Of a stretch of 64,000 bases of DNA, positions 33,890 through 43,059 are shown one piece after another. The stretch's first letter is position 1, and each line of letters begins with the position of its first letter. The notes under the pieces were generated by a model. It was not told the origin of the DNA. It saw only the letters and a program-made list of their open reading frames with translations, and searched no databases. Origin of the DNA: Treponema sp. (lineage in GTDB: Bacteria; Spirochaetota; Spirochaetia; Treponematales; Treponemataceae); contig JAGAZB010000009.1 of assembly GCA_017940255.1 (NCBI GenBank), positions 49,167 to 113,166 on the forward strand, given 5' to 3'. The position numbers and the translations under genes are program-made.

Positions 33890-35398
33890 ATGTACTATAC
33901 TATAAAAGAAACTCGCGCTGCTCTCAAAGCTGGCGAAATTACCAGCGAGCAGTTAGTTCGCAATTCAATTGAAACTTTTGAAAAGGATAAGTCTGCAGCA
34001 ATTCCACTTAATGCTTTCATCGAACTTTATGATGATGCAGTTTCTAAGGCTCAGGAAGCTGATAAAGAAATTGCCGCTGCCCGCGCCGCAGGTTCTGCAG
34101 CCCTTGATAAGCTTTTTGAAGAAAAGCCTTTGCTTGGTATTCCTTTTGCAAATAAAGATAACATTAACTCTAAGGGACACCGCCTTACCTGTGCTTCAAA
34201 AATCCTGGAAGGCTATGTTGCTCCTTACAATGCAACTGTAATTGACCGCCTGGAAAAGGCTGGTGCAATTGCTCTTGGCCGCTGTAATCAGGATGAATTT
34301 GCAATGGGTTCTTCTACAGAATATTCCTGCTATGGCCCAACTCGTAACCCAATTAACCGCGAATATGTTTCTGGTGGTTCTTCTGGTGGTTCGGCTGCTG
34401 CAGTTGCTGCAAACCAGGCTTTGTTCGGACTTGGTACAGAAACAGGTGGTTCGGTTCGTCTTCCTGCCAGCTACTGTGGAATTTATGGTCTTAAGACAAC
34501 TTACGGAGTTTTGAGCCGCTGGGGTGTTGTTGCTTATGGTTCATCTCTGGATCAGGTTGGTATTCTTGGCCATACACCAGCTGATATTGCAGAGCCACTC
34601 AGCCTTATGTGCGGAGTTGATTTTTATGATGACACTTCTGCTGATTTACCAGAAGGTAAGTCTTTGAATAAGCTTGAAGCTTTGAGCGATGATGAGTTTA
34701 AATCACTTAAGATTGCCATTCCAAAGCAGTTCCTTAAAACAGAAGGAGCAGATCCTGATGTTGTAAAATGCTTTGAAGAAACTCGTGCATGGTTTACAGG
34801 TAAAGGTGCAACAGTAGAAGAAGTTGATCTTCCAATCCTTGATGCTTCTATTGCCGCTTACTATGTAATTGCCCTTTCAGAAGCTGCTTCAAACCTCAGC
34901 CGTTTTGATGGAATCCGTTATGGACGCCGTGTAGATAACGGAAAAGGTTATGATGAGCTTTATGTAGATACTCGTTCTGAAGGTTTTGGACCTGAAGTAA
35001 AACGCCGTATTGTAATTGGAAACTATGTTCTTTCTGAACAGTTCTCTGGCGATACTTATAAAAAGGGTATGACAGTTCGTGCCCGCATTCAGAAGGAAGT
35101 TGCAGCTGTATTTGAAAAGTACGATATTATTTTGTGTCCAACTTGTCCTACTGCAGCATTTAAGCTTGGTTCAAAGGTTGATAATCCACTGGAAATGTAT
35201 CTTTCAGATTTGTATACAACTTTCGTAAACCTTGCACGTATTCCTTCTATCAGCGTTCCTGCCGGCCGCACTTCTGCAGACAAGATGCCAATTGGTATGC
35301 AGTTTGCCGGTGCTATGTTCAGCGAAAAGAAGATACTCAGACTCTCTCAAAATTGGGAGAATGATCATAAAGATTGTGGAATTGCTGTAAAAGAATAA
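33890..35398 (+). CDS. gatA: Asp-tRNA(Asn)/Glu-tRNA(Gln) amidotransferase subunit A
   Basis: 502 residues. The amidase signature is present: VSGGSSGGSAAAVAANQ holds the catalytic and cis serines, GIPFANKDNI holds the catalytic lysine, and TETGGSVRLPASYCG completes the site. It releases ammonia from glutamine and channels it to GatB. GGGAGGGAG lies before the ATG. Transcription ends at the GC-rich terminator at 35437-35461. Confidence 0.95.
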   Translation: MYYTIKETRAALKAGEITSEQLVRNSIETFEKDKSAAIPLNAFIELYDDAVSKAQEADKEIAAARAAGSAALDKLFEEKPLLGIPFANKDNINSKGHRLTCASKILEGYVAPYNATVIDRLEKAGAIALGRCNQDEFAMGSSTEYSCYGPTRNPINREYVSGGSSGGSAAAVAANQALFGLGTETGGSVRLPASYCGIYGLKTTYGVLSRWGVVAYGSSLDQVGILGHTPADIAEPLSLMCGVDFYDDTSADLPEGKSLNKLEALSDDEFKSLKIAIPKQFLKTEGADPDVVKCFEETRAWFTGKGATVEEVDLPILDASIAAYYVIALSEAASNLSRFDGIRYGRRVDNGKGYDELYVDTRSEGFGPEVKRRIVIGNYVLSEQFSGDTYKKGMTVRARIQKEVAAVFEKYDIILCPTCPTAAFKLGSKVDNPLEMYLSDLYTTFVNLARIPSISVPAGRTSADKMPIGMQFAGAMFSEKKILRLSQNWENDHKDCGIAVKE

Positions 35399-35436
35399 CA
35401 TATGTTATTCACGGGCAAGCCGAACAATAACAAGAG

Positions 35437-35461
35437 GGCGCCATGGATGGCGCCTTTTTTT
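35437..35461 (+). terminator. gatCA intrinsic terminator
   Basis: GGCGCC (35437-35442) pairs with GGCGCC (35449-35454), extended by AT/AT, and is followed by seven T. Confidence 0.8.
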
Positions 35462-35464
35462 GTT

Positions 35465-35599
35465 GCAGTAAAACTGCGAGTTTGGGCTTTGCCAAAACTC
35501 GACGATTAACGAATGCCATGGACGGCGAGCACTCATTGTGTGGCATACCAGTAAAAGACTATCCTAAGTGCTCGCCCGCAGTTTGCTAGGCAAACTGCG
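35465..35599. repeat. Cluster of four further hairpins between gatA and the cyclase gene
   Basis: GCAGT/ACTGC at 35465-35477. CGAGTTTGGGC (35477-35487) with GCCAAAACTCG (35491-35501). GGCGAGCACT (35524-35533) with AGTGCTCGCC (35567-35576). GCAGTTTGC (35578-35586) with GCAAACTGC (35590-35598). No ORF. Possibly nested intergenic repeats or a structured RNA. Confidence 0.6.
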
Positions 35600-35626
35600 C
35601 AGGAACCGATATGCGGTATTTTCAAA

Positions 35627-37909
35627 TTACTTGACTTTCATTACAAAAACCCCGTCCCAGTTTCTTGGTGGCGGGTCTTTTTTAAAGTGGGCAATGCGGT
35701 CTATGAATACAACAGATGGCATATCCTCATACTTTTCGTTACATTCGCGGAAGAATTTTTCTGCCTCATCCCATTTTTGTTTGCGGTATAAGTCAAGTCC
35801 TTTTTCAAACAGAGCTTTTATTTCGAATAGTTTATCTGTGGCTGCCGCTTTTGTCTGTAGAATTTCAAAAATACGAACCGGTTCAGTTTTTCCTTTTACA
35901 GTAATAAAATCTAGTTCGCGGCAAACAAATGCATTCTTAAGTTTTTCAAAAACCGCTTCTGTAATAATCGATTTTGAGCCGTATGCTTTATTTGCACCTT
36001 CAAGGCGGGCCGCAAGGTTTACAGTGTCGCCAATAGAAGTGTAGTCCATTCTGTTTTGACTTGGCGCTCCCACAGACCCAAAAATTACCGAACCTGTGTT
36101 AATTCCAATTCCAATTGAAATAAAGTCGCTGCCGTCTTTAAGGGCCTGCTGCTGTTGGAGCCGCATTGCCTGTCTTATTTCCATAGCGGCCTTGCAGGCA
36201 TTGTATTCTTTCTTTGGACCAGCAAAAAAGGCCATCATTTCATCACCAACGAACTTGTCTACATCACCACCATTATTCAAAATAATTTCTGTTTCAATAT
36301 CCAGATAATGATTAAGAAGTTCTACAACTTCGTTTGCCGGCTTGCTTTCGCAGAGACTTGTAAATCCACGAATATCGGTGAACAAAAAGCAGAGTTCACG
36401 CATGGTTGTTGATTTTCTGCGGTCTTTTTTTGCAGCCTGCAGGGTTGAAAAGGAAATATAAGGCATAATTCGGCGGATAATTCCCACCATGTTTTTAATT
36501 TCCAGCGAAAGAGCCTTAGTTTCATCATGAGTTTTTATTGAATCTTTAAAAGTGAGTTTTTCGGCCTCAATCTTTGAATTTCCTTCCAAAATATCCTTAA
36601 AGGCGTTAGAAGTTTTGCGGACATTTGTTCTTAAGTATAAAAGAGGGTTAGTGATAAAATCAGCGATAAAGAGAGCAAGTATGATTGAAATATACAGAAA
36701 CATAACTGCCATGGTGCAAACAAAAATAAGAACATGGAAGTATGAACGCATTAAAATTTCTTTGCGATAAGTAACGATTGAAAAACCTACGAGCTTGTTT
36801 CCATCCTTGCGGGTGAATGAAACAGGATAAATATACTTGCTGAATTTTCCGTAATTAACCGGGTGTTTCTTGTAGTTTCCGTTCTGGAACTGTTCAAAGT
36901 AACTTTCGGCTGTTTTTTCGTCAATCTTCTTTTCTTCTTCTGGAATAGATTTTACATCCGTAAACTTTGTGGTGTAACCAAATTTATCAAAATACTTCCA
37001 GTGTATATTTTTATTAACCAGAGAAATTGTATCTCCCGATTTTGTAAAAATAATGCTGGGAAGTTTTTCATCAGCTGGTTTTTCTTTGGATTCACTATTC
37101 TGAAGAATAATATCAATCCTTTCAAAAGGACATTCAGAGTATTTGTTTGTTTCTTCCTGCTGGTCAAAATACTGATGAATCTTGTCATACATACCACCGC
37201 CGGCTTCGTAAACGGCAGAAGTCTGTTCTGCCTGAGCACGTCCAACATCACTTACAGCTTCTGTGTACATCTTTTTATAGTTGCGCAAAACAAGAATTGT
37301 GAAGGTTAAAAGAATAACTGCAATAGTACTGATTATTGTAATTGTAAGTTTTGTTTTTATTGAATTCTTTGTGCGTTCTTTTGTTTCTGCCTGCATTTTT
37401 TTGTATTCAGCAAAGTCCGGGTTCTTTTGACGAATTACAAAAATCCCCAAAATAGACATGATTGCATGAGTAATAAAAGCAAATCCTACTGTAATGTAAA
37501 TATAAACAGGAAGACTGCAGAACCATCTGCTGCAATTTGCAAAAAATACAAGATTTGTGATTGAACAAAAGAGATAAATACTAAGACTTATATAAAAAAG
37601 CAGATAAAGTTTAGAGCGATTGTTATCCTTCAAAAATAGAGAAATAATCAGAATTACTATATTTAGGGGGAGAAAATAAATCAGAAAAAAAATGAAGTGA
37701 AAAATACTTTCCTGAATTACACTGTTATGTGAAAAAGGCAACTTCCAGGGCATAAGTAAATTAGCCGGGGTAGAGCTGCCGTCAAGTGCAAGACTTTCCA
37801 TTCCAAGCGGAAGAACAAAAAGAATTACAAGAATAAGAGCTGGAATAATACGGATAAGATAAAACTTTTTATCTTTAGTAGATTTGATTTCTTCACTTTC
37901 GTTTGTCAT
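35627..37909 (-). CDS. Membrane-bound class III adenylate cyclase
   Basis: 760 residues. Four N-terminal hydrophobic helices (about 18-160) are followed by a helix near 192-213, an extracytoplasmic domain (about 215-400), another helix (HVLIFVCTMAVMFLYISIIL) and a HAMP-like linker. The catalytic domain spans about 500-665. FLFTDIRGFT holds the first metal-binding Asp, DKFVGDEMMAFF the adenine-selecting Lys and second Asp, and MDYTSIGDTVNLAARLEG the Asp, Asn and Arg of the active site. This points to ATP and not GTP as substrate. A short TPR-like tail follows. The cue sensed is unknown. Confidence 0.9.
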   Translation of the reverse strand: MTNESEEIKSTKDKKFYLIRIIPALILVILFVLPLGMESLALDGSSTPANLLMPWKLPFSHNSVIQESIFHFIFFLIYFLPLNIVILIISLFLKDNNRSKLYLLFYISLSIYLFCSITNLVFFANCSRWFCSLPVYIYITVGFAFITHAIMSILGIFVIRQKNPDFAEYKKMQAETKERTKNSIKTKLTITIISTIAVILLTFTILVLRNYKKMYTEAVSDVGRAQAEQTSAVYEAGGGMYDKIHQYFDQQEETNKYSECPFERIDIILQNSESKEKPADEKLPSIIFTKSGDTISLVNKNIHWKYFDKFGYTTKFTDVKSIPEEEKKIDEKTAESYFEQFQNGNYKKHPVNYGKFSKYIYPVSFTRKDGNKLVGFSIVTYRKEILMRSYFHVLIFVCTMAVMFLYISIILALFIADFITNPLLYLRTNVRKTSNAFKDILEGNSKIEAEKLTFKDSIKTHDETKALSLEIKNMVGIIRRIMPYISFSTLQAAKKDRRKSTTMRELCFLFTDIRGFTSLCESKPANEVVELLNHYLDIETEIILNNGGDVDKFVGDEMMAFFAGPKKEYNACKAAMEIRQAMRLQQQQALKDGSDFISIGIGINTGSVIFGSVGAPSQNRMDYTSIGDTVNLAARLEGANKAYGSKSIITEAVFEKLKNAFVCRELDFITVKGKTEPVRIFEILQTKAAATDKLFEIKALFEKGLDLYRKQKWDEAEKFFRECNEKYEDMPSVVFIDRIAHFKKDPPPRNWDGVFVMKVK

Positions 37910-38033
37910 ATCAAGATACTATCATAAGTGGGGCCCTATTTCAATTTTTAACTATATATATTATTATTCAACAATTAAATAATTATAACAGATTGTCTGC
38001 TCTAAGCGGACAATGATTGTAATGGAGTTTTTT
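37910..38033 (+). promoter_or_regulatory. Leader of the S1-domain gene with a 10-bp hairpin
   Basis: AT-rich, then ATTGTCTGCT (37992-38001) pairs with AGCGGACAAT (38005-38014), with one G-U pair, ending 20 bp before the start codon. The sequence belongs to the dispersed ATTGTCCGG repeat family found at 42929 and elsewhere. GGAG is 7 nt before the ATG. Confidence 0.5.
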
Positions 38034-39128
38034 ATGGTACGTTTTAATATTGGTGATAGTTTTGAAACTAGTGTTGTTGCAGTAACAGATACTACAGTTT
38101 TTGTTGATTTAAGTGCTAAAAGTGAAGGTGTGATAGACATTGCAGAATTTAAAGATGAAAACGGCAATGTAAGCGTAAAAGAAGGCGATAAAATTAAGGT
38201 TTTCTTTACCGGCGAAGTTCGTGGAGAAATGCGTTTTACTACAAAAATCGGTGGATCAGCTGCTGATGATACTATGATTGAAAACGCTTTTAAGGGTGGA
38301 ATTCCTGTAGAAGGTCACGTTGAAGCTGAAATTAAGGGGGGATTCGAAGTAAAGGTGGGCGGTAAACGCGCATTCTGTCCTTATTCTCAGATGGGCTTCA
38401 AAGACAAAAAAGAGCCTGCTTTCTATGTTGGAAAAACTTTGAGCTTTATTATTACTGAATATAAGAACGACGGTCGGGATATTCTTGTTTCGAACCGCAA
38501 AATTGGCGAAAGCGAGTATGCAAACAAACTGGGTAAGCTTGCAACTCAGATTACAGAAGGTGCTGTTGTAACAGCTGTTGTAGAAAGCATAGAAAAGTTT
38601 GGTGCATTTGTAAACATTCAGGGCTTCCGCGCTCTTTTGCCAATCAGTGAACTTTCTTTTGACCGCGTAACAGATGCTGGTGATGTTGTAGAAGTTGGAC
38701 AGGAAGTAAACGTAAAGGTTATCAAAACAGACTGGAAAAACGAGCGTGTAAGTGTAAGTCTTAAGGCTATGCTCCGTGACCCTTGGGAAGAAGCCGCAGA
38801 AAAATTTCCTGCTGGTACAAAGGTTGATGGAAAAATCAGCAAGATTATGGACTTTGGTCTTTTTGTAAATCTTGATAAAGGAATAGACGGACTTGTTCAC
38901 ATCAGTGAGTTGGAAGGTTTGAATGCAAATACAAATCTGCGCAAGGTATATAAGCCTGGTCAGGAAATGAGTGTTGTTGTAGAAAAGGTTGATGCTGCTG
39001 CAAAGCGCATTTCTCTGGTTCCTGCAAGTTCTAAAGAACAGGACGAAACTGCCGCTAAATACATGGGCAGCCAGGATGATGATGACGGCGAAACTTACAA
39101 TCCGTTTGCAGCCTTGTTGAAGAAATAA
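38034..39128 (+). CDS. S1-domain RNA-binding protein (short ribosomal protein S1-like)
   Basis: 364 residues with about four S1 (OB-fold) domains at roughly 4-70, 85-155, 172-245 and 260-332. The third and fourth match the canonical pattern best (VVTAVVESIEKFGAFVNI, KVDGKISKIMDFGLFVNLDK). E. coli S1 has six domains, so this is a short version. It may be the S1 of this lineage or a separate translation factor. An acidic tail (SQDDDDGETYNP) ends it. The ATG at 38034 has GGAG 7 nt upstream. Earlier in-frame ATGs lie inside the leader hairpin and are unlikely. Confidence 0.85.
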   Translation: MVRFNIGDSFETSVVAVTDTTVFVDLSAKSEGVIDIAEFKDENGNVSVKEGDKIKVFFTGEVRGEMRFTTKIGGSAADDTMIENAFKGGIPVEGHVEAEIKGGFEVKVGGKRAFCPYSQMGFKDKKEPAFYVGKTLSFIITEYKNDGRDILVSNRKIGESEYANKLGKLATQITEGAVVTAVVESIEKFGAFVNIQGFRALLPISELSFDRVTDAGDVVEVGQEVNVKVIKTDWKNERVSVSLKAMLRDPWEEAAEKFPAGTKVDGKISKIMDFGLFVNLDKGIDGLVHISELEGLNANTNLRKVYKPGQEMSVVVEKVDAAAKRISLVPASSKEQDETAAKYMGSQDDDDGETYNPFAALLKK

Positions 39129-39163
39129 CTTTGTTTTTCTTTAATATCCCACTGTAGTTTGCC

Positions 39164-39169
39164 GATAAT
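39164..39169 (+). promoter_or_regulatory. -10 element of rlmE, predicted leaderless
   Basis: GATAAT ends 5 nt before the ATG at 39175. No Shine-Dalgarno is present. Confidence 0.4.
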
Positions 39170-39174
39170 CAACT

Positions 39175-39771
39175 ATGCCTAAAAACTCGTATGAAAAGCC
39201 AGATTATTGGTCTCAAAAAGCCTTTTCGGAAGGATATCCTGCCCGTTCGGTTTATAAGCTCAAGGAAATTGACGAAAAATTCGGAATGATAAAGAAGAAT
39301 TACACAGTTCTGGATTTGGGTGCGGCTCCTGGCAGCTGGACAACTTTTCTTCTGCGCAAAATGGAAGGAAGCGGAAAGGTTGTTTCCTGCGATTTAAATC
39401 CTTTGGCAAAATCTGTAAAGGGCGATAATCTTCTTTTTATACAGGGTGATCTTAATGCGCCGGAGATTCGCAAACAGATTAAGGAAAACGGTCCTTACGA
39501 CCTGGTTGTTTGTGATGCAGCTCCAAAAACAACTGGAAACCGCATTGTAGATACTGCCAGCAGTGAACAGCTGGTAGAAATGGCTATCTGGTATGCTCAG
39601 ACTATGCTTAAGCCTGGTGCTAATTTTTGTGTAAAAATATTTCAGAATGGCGATCAGCAGAGACTTTTAAAACTGATGAGAGAAACTTTTACTTCGGCAA
39701 AAGGTTTTAAACCGGAAGCCTGTCGTGCTGAATCATTTGAAACTTATCTGGTGGGGATAAACAAAAAATGA
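39175..39771 (+). CDS. rlmE: 23S rRNA (uridine-2'-O) methyltransferase RlmE (FtsJ/RrmJ)
   Basis: 198 residues. The AdoMet motif VLDLGAAPGSWTTFLL is clear. The K-D-K-E catalytic tetrad can be placed: RSVYKLKEI, VVCDAAPKTTGN, NFCVKIFQNGD and ESFETYLVG. It methylates the 2'-O of U2552 (E. coli numbering) in the ribosomal A loop. It overlaps the peptidase gene by 4 bp (ATGA), so the two are coupled. Confidence 0.92.
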   Translation: MPKNSYEKPDYWSQKAFSEGYPARSVYKLKEIDEKFGMIKKNYTVLDLGAAPGSWTTFLLRKMEGSGKVVSCDLNPLAKSVKGDNLLFIQGDLNAPEIRKQIKENGPYDLVVCDAAPKTTGNRIVDTASSEQLVEMAIWYAQTMLKPGANFCVKIFQNGDQQRLLKLMRETFTSAKGFKPEACRAESFETYLVGINKK

Positions 39772-40793
39772 AAAAGATATTTTCAACTGAAAAAATACAG
39801 TGTATAATTAACTCGATTGAAATGTTTTTCAGCTCTAAAAGTATAAAGATTGCTGCCTTGTCGCTGTGTGGATTTTCAGTGGGCATTTTTGCTACATGTG
39901 CCGTAATTTTTACAGGAAACAGTATTAATAGCCGTCATGCGGTCGGAGGTTTTGAAACAACTGTTGCTCCTGAGTATGACGATAATCTTTCTTCTCTTAT
40001 ACCTGAATCAGATGAAGTGCCTGTGATTTCTGAGCAAGCATCTAACGAAAATTCTGTAATTACTTATCAGACCTACCGTGTAAAATCTGGTGATATGATT
40101 GGTTTCATTGCCGATGCTTTTGATGTCACACAGGATACAATTATTAGTGTAAATAATATTAAGCAGTCCCGTTTAATTCAGCCGGGGCAGTACCTGAAAA
40201 TTCCTTCTATGCCTGGAATTGTTTACACTGTAAAACGCGATGGTGAAACTCCAGAAACAATTGCTGCTAAATATGATGTTAATTCAGAAAAATGTGCTTT
40301 AGTAAATCTTCTTGAACCTGGTTCAGAACTTGCAGCCGGAACTTCACTTTTTATCCCAGATGCAGAACTTGACTGGGCAACTCGTCAGGAAATTAATGGT
40401 GACTTGTTCCATAAGCCACTTCATTCCCGCTACTGGCTTTCTTCGCCTTATGGATGGCGCGATTCTCCATTCTCTACTGGTAAACGTACCTTCCACAGTG
40501 GTGTGGATATGGCTTCTAGTACAGGTACACCGATTTATGCTGCTCTTGACGGTAAGGTTGTGGCTGCCGGCTTTAATTCAACTTACGGAAATTATGTGAT
40601 TATTGAACATCATTCTGGTTACCGCTCTCTTTACGGTCATATGAGTAAGATTGCCTGTAAGAAGGGTAACTTTGTTTATACCTCTACTGTTATTGGATAT
40701 GTTGGTTCAACTGGTATGAGTACAGGTCCTCACCTTCATTTTACAGTTTACAAAAATGGCAAAACTGTAAATCCAATGACACTTTTAAATTAG
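39768..40793 (+). CDS. LysM-domain M23 peptidoglycan endopeptidase
   Basis: 341 residues. An N-terminal transmembrane or uncleaved signal segment (IKIAALSLCGFSVGIFATCA) is followed by two LysM repeats, YRVKSGDMIGFIADAFDV and YTVKRDGETPETIAAKYDV. The M23 domain has HSGVDMASSTGTP and GPHLHFTVY, which contain the zinc ligands H..D and HxH. It should cut peptide crosslinks in peptidoglycan from the periplasmic side. It is translationally coupled to rlmE. Confidence 0.92.
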   Translation: MKKIFSTEKIQCIINSIEMFFSSKSIKIAALSLCGFSVGIFATCAVIFTGNSINSRHAVGGFETTVAPEYDDNLSSLIPESDEVPVISEQASNENSVITYQTYRVKSGDMIGFIADAFDVTQDTIISVNNIKQSRLIQPGQYLKIPSMPGIVYTVKRDGETPETIAAKYDVNSEKCALVNLLEPGSELAAGTSLFIPDAELDWATRQEINGDLFHKPLHSRYWLSSPYGWRDSPFSTGKRTFHSGVDMASSTGTPIYAALDGKVVAAGFNSTYGNYVIIEHHSGYRSLYGHMSKIACKKGNFVYTSTVIGYVGSTGMSTGPHLHFTVYKNGKTVNPMTLLN

Positions 40794-40806
40794 TATTTTT
40801 TGTGTT

Positions 40807-40829
40807 ATTGTCGGGCTCCGCCGGGCAAT
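40807..40829. repeat. Member of the ATTGTCCGG-type dispersed palindrome family
   Basis: ATTGTCGGGC faces GCCGGGCAAT, an imperfect hairpin. It lies between two convergent genes and may act as a terminator without a T-run. Confidence 0.5.
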
Positions 40830-40843
40830 GACATTTAACGGCC

Positions 40844-41401
40844 TTATCTTACCAGCTTCTTCTGCATCATATATTCATCCAGCAGAGTGCCGTCTTTGAG
40901 ACAGATTGCATTTGGGCGGCGTCCGATGATTTTGAAACCCATCTTTTCGTAAAGTGCGCGGGCACGTGTATTCCCTTCAACAAAATCAAGCTCAAGAATC
41001 TGAACGTAAGGTTTTGTTAAAGCGAGTTTTTCCATCTCTTCGAACATTTTTGTTCCAATTCCAAGATTCCAGTATTCCTTGCATAGGGCAATTGCAACTC
41101 CGGCACGGTGACGAAGTTTTAATTGTGAACTGAATTGAATGCCACAGTTACCGGCTACTTTTCCATCTACAAGGCAGAGGAGCATTGCTTCATCTGCAGA
41201 AGCATTCTTGCGCTCAAAAAGTGCTTTTTCTGCTTCATAAGTGTATTTTTCACATTCTTCCGGATATCTCAAAATAAACTCGGTTTCACCGGCAGAAATC
41301 CTAAGATATTCAATTACGCCATTGATATCTTGTTCACGTGGGGAAAGAATGGTAGCTGTGCGGCCGTCTTTCAGTTTGAATTCTAGTGGCTTAATAATCA
41401 T
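40844..41401 (-). CDS. GNAT-family N-acetyltransferase
   Basis: 185 residues from the ATG at 41401, which has GGGAGGTG about 6 nt upstream. The frame runs on to 41536 but overlaps purB. AcCoA-binding motif A is seen in VAIALCKEYWNLGIGTKMFE (R/Q-x-x-G-x-G/A type), and motif B in NTRARALYEKMGFKIIGRRP. It transfers an acetyl group to an amine. The substrate is not deducible. Its 5' end faces the purB promoter, so the two are divergent. Confidence 0.85.
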   Translation of the reverse strand: MIIKPLEFKLKDGRTATILSPREQDINGVIEYLRISAGETEFILRYPEECEKYTYEAEKALFERKNASADEAMLLCLVDGKVAGNCGIQFSSQLKLRHRAGVAIALCKEYWNLGIGTKMFEEMEKLALTKPYVQILELDFVEGNTRARALYEKMGFKIIGRRPNAICLKDGTLLDEYMMQKKLVR

Positions 41402-41479
41402 AGGTTCACCTCCCATTTTTTTTGTCATCATAATTATATTAAAAGATTTGTTCAACTTCCCCATATCCACAAAATCCGC

Positions 41480-41485
41480 TATAAT
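41480..41485 (+). promoter_or_regulatory. -10 element of purB, predicted leaderless
   Basis: A consensus TATAAT ends 6 nt before the ATG at 41492. The expected -35 position (TTCCCC at 41457) is weak. No Shine-Dalgarno is present. Confidence 0.55.
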
Positions 41486-41491
41486 CTCGCT

Positions 41492-42913
41492 ATGGAAACA
41501 CGAAACATTTTTGAAAACCTTTCTTGTATCGATCACAGATACTCTTTGTCGGAAGCCGATGCATTTGCCGGCCTTTCTAAGTATATTTCAGAAGAAGCTT
41601 CTATCCGTTCCTGCGCTAAATGTGAAGCTGCTCTTGTAAAAGCTCACCTTAAATTGCGTGGTAAGTTGACTGATGATGTAGCAAAAAAGCTCGACGATGT
41701 TGCCGCAAATATCGACCCTGAAGAAGTTTACACAGAAGAAGAAAAAACAAAGCACAATATCCGTGCCCTTGTAAACGTAATGAAGACTAAGGTTGATTCA
41801 GAAATCGGACCTCTCATTCACCTGGGTGCTACTTCGGTTGATATTCTTGATACAGCCCTCAGCTGCCGTATGCGCGACGTTACTCAGAATGTTGTGCTTC
41901 CAGAACTTAAAAAACTTGAAAATTATCTTTGTGATATTGCTGAACGCGAATGTGCTACTCCACAGGTTGGCCGTACACACGGACAGCATGCTGTTCCAAT
42001 CACTTTTGGATGGTCTATCGCAGAATTTGTCAGCCGTCTTGGAAAGTCAATTCTCCGCATAGAAGAACTGAGCAATCAGCTGGTAGGAAAGCTTGCCGGC
42101 CCTGTAGGAAGCTACAACGGACCTTCTATGATTGTAAAAGATCCAGAAGAACTCGAGCGTACATATACAGAATTCCTTGGACTTACACCATCTGAATATT
42201 CAAATCAGCTTGTTGAACCAGAATACGTTCTCCGTCTCCTGCTTGAGATGAACGTAGCATTCGGAATTATTGCTAACCTTGCAGACGACCTCCGTAACCT
42301 TCAGCGTTCGGAAATTGGTGAAGTATTCGAATACTTTGCTGCAACTCAGGTAGGTTCTTCAACAATGCCTCAGAAACGTAACCCATGGAATAGTGAACAC
42401 GTAAAATCTTTGTGGAAGGCAATGTGTCCTCGCGTAATCACTTTCTATATGGATCAGATTTCTGAACATCAGCGTGACCTTACAAACAGCGCAAGCCAGC
42501 GCTTTATTGCTGATTATGTCAGCGGATTTACAATGGCAGTTGCCCGCATGAACAGTGTTGTTAAGGGGCTCCAGGCAGATAAGGAAGGCATGGCCCGCAA
42601 TCTTGAAAATGCCGGCGGAAAGGTAAAGGGTGGCGTTTTGGCTGAACCTGCATACATTTTGCTTGGTGAAGCTGGCTACAACGATGGTCACGAAATTATC
42701 CGTAAAATTACTCTTGAAGCAGAACAGAGCGGAAAGACCTTCTTTGAAGTTCTCAAAACTCACGAAAAGGAATATGCCGATATTACAGCTCAGTTGGAAA
42801 AACTTGGCGTAGAAAATCCTGCACAGTTTTTTGAACACCCAAGTAACTACTGTGGTTTGGCCGCTGTTAAGTCTAAGAGACTTGCTCAGAAGTATAGAGA
42901 ACTCTGTAAATAA
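41492..42913 (+). CDS. purB: Adenylosuccinate lyase
   Basis: 473 residues. The fumarase/aspartase superfamily signature GSSTMPQKRNP is present, with the substrate-binding segments GATSVDILDTAL and GRTHGQHAVPITFG. It removes fumarate from adenylosuccinate and SAICAR in purine synthesis. The length matches the longer bacterial form. The predicted mRNA starts at the ATG itself. Confidence 0.92.
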   Translation: METRNIFENLSCIDHRYSLSEADAFAGLSKYISEEASIRSCAKCEAALVKAHLKLRGKLTDDVAKKLDDVAANIDPEEVYTEEEKTKHNIRALVNVMKTKVDSEIGPLIHLGATSVDILDTALSCRMRDVTQNVVLPELKKLENYLCDIAERECATPQVGRTHGQHAVPITFGWSIAEFVSRLGKSILRIEELSNQLVGKLAGPVGSYNGPSMIVKDPEELERTYTEFLGLTPSEYSNQLVEPEYVLRLLLEMNVAFGIIANLADDLRNLQRSEIGEVFEYFAATQVGSSTMPQKRNPWNSEHVKSLWKAMCPRVITFYMDQISEHQRDLTNSASQRFIADYVSGFTMAVARMNSVVKGLQADKEGMARNLENAGGKVKGGVLAEPAYILLGEAGYNDGHEIIRKITLEAEQSGKTFFEVLKTHEKEYADITAQLEKLGVENPAQFFEHPSNYCGLAAVKSKRLAQKYRELCK

Positions 42914-42928
42914 TATTTTTGCAAAAAG

Positions 42929-43041
42929 ATTGTCCGGTCAAGCCGGACAATGACAACCCTGGTTATGCTGGACAATGACATTAGTGTCATGCCCCCCTCG
43001 GGCGTAGGGGGGGGGTGTCATACCCCGGCTTGACCGGGGTA
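42929..43041. repeat. Cluster of dispersed palindromes between purB and proC
   Basis: ATTGTCCGG (42929-42937) with CCGGACAAT (42943-42951). A degenerate half-copy GCTGGACAATGACAT follows. A C/G-run unit lies near 42985-43018. TACCCCGG (43021-43028) with CCGGGGTA (43034-43041). The loops contain TCAAG or CTTGA. No ORF. Confidence 0.7.
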
Positions 43042-43059
43042 TCTAATAAAGAGGTCATC

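Noticed and set aside
38256..38900. 214-codon minus-strand open frame
   Set aside because: Antisense to the S1-domain gene. The Phe/Cys-rich translation has no domain signal.
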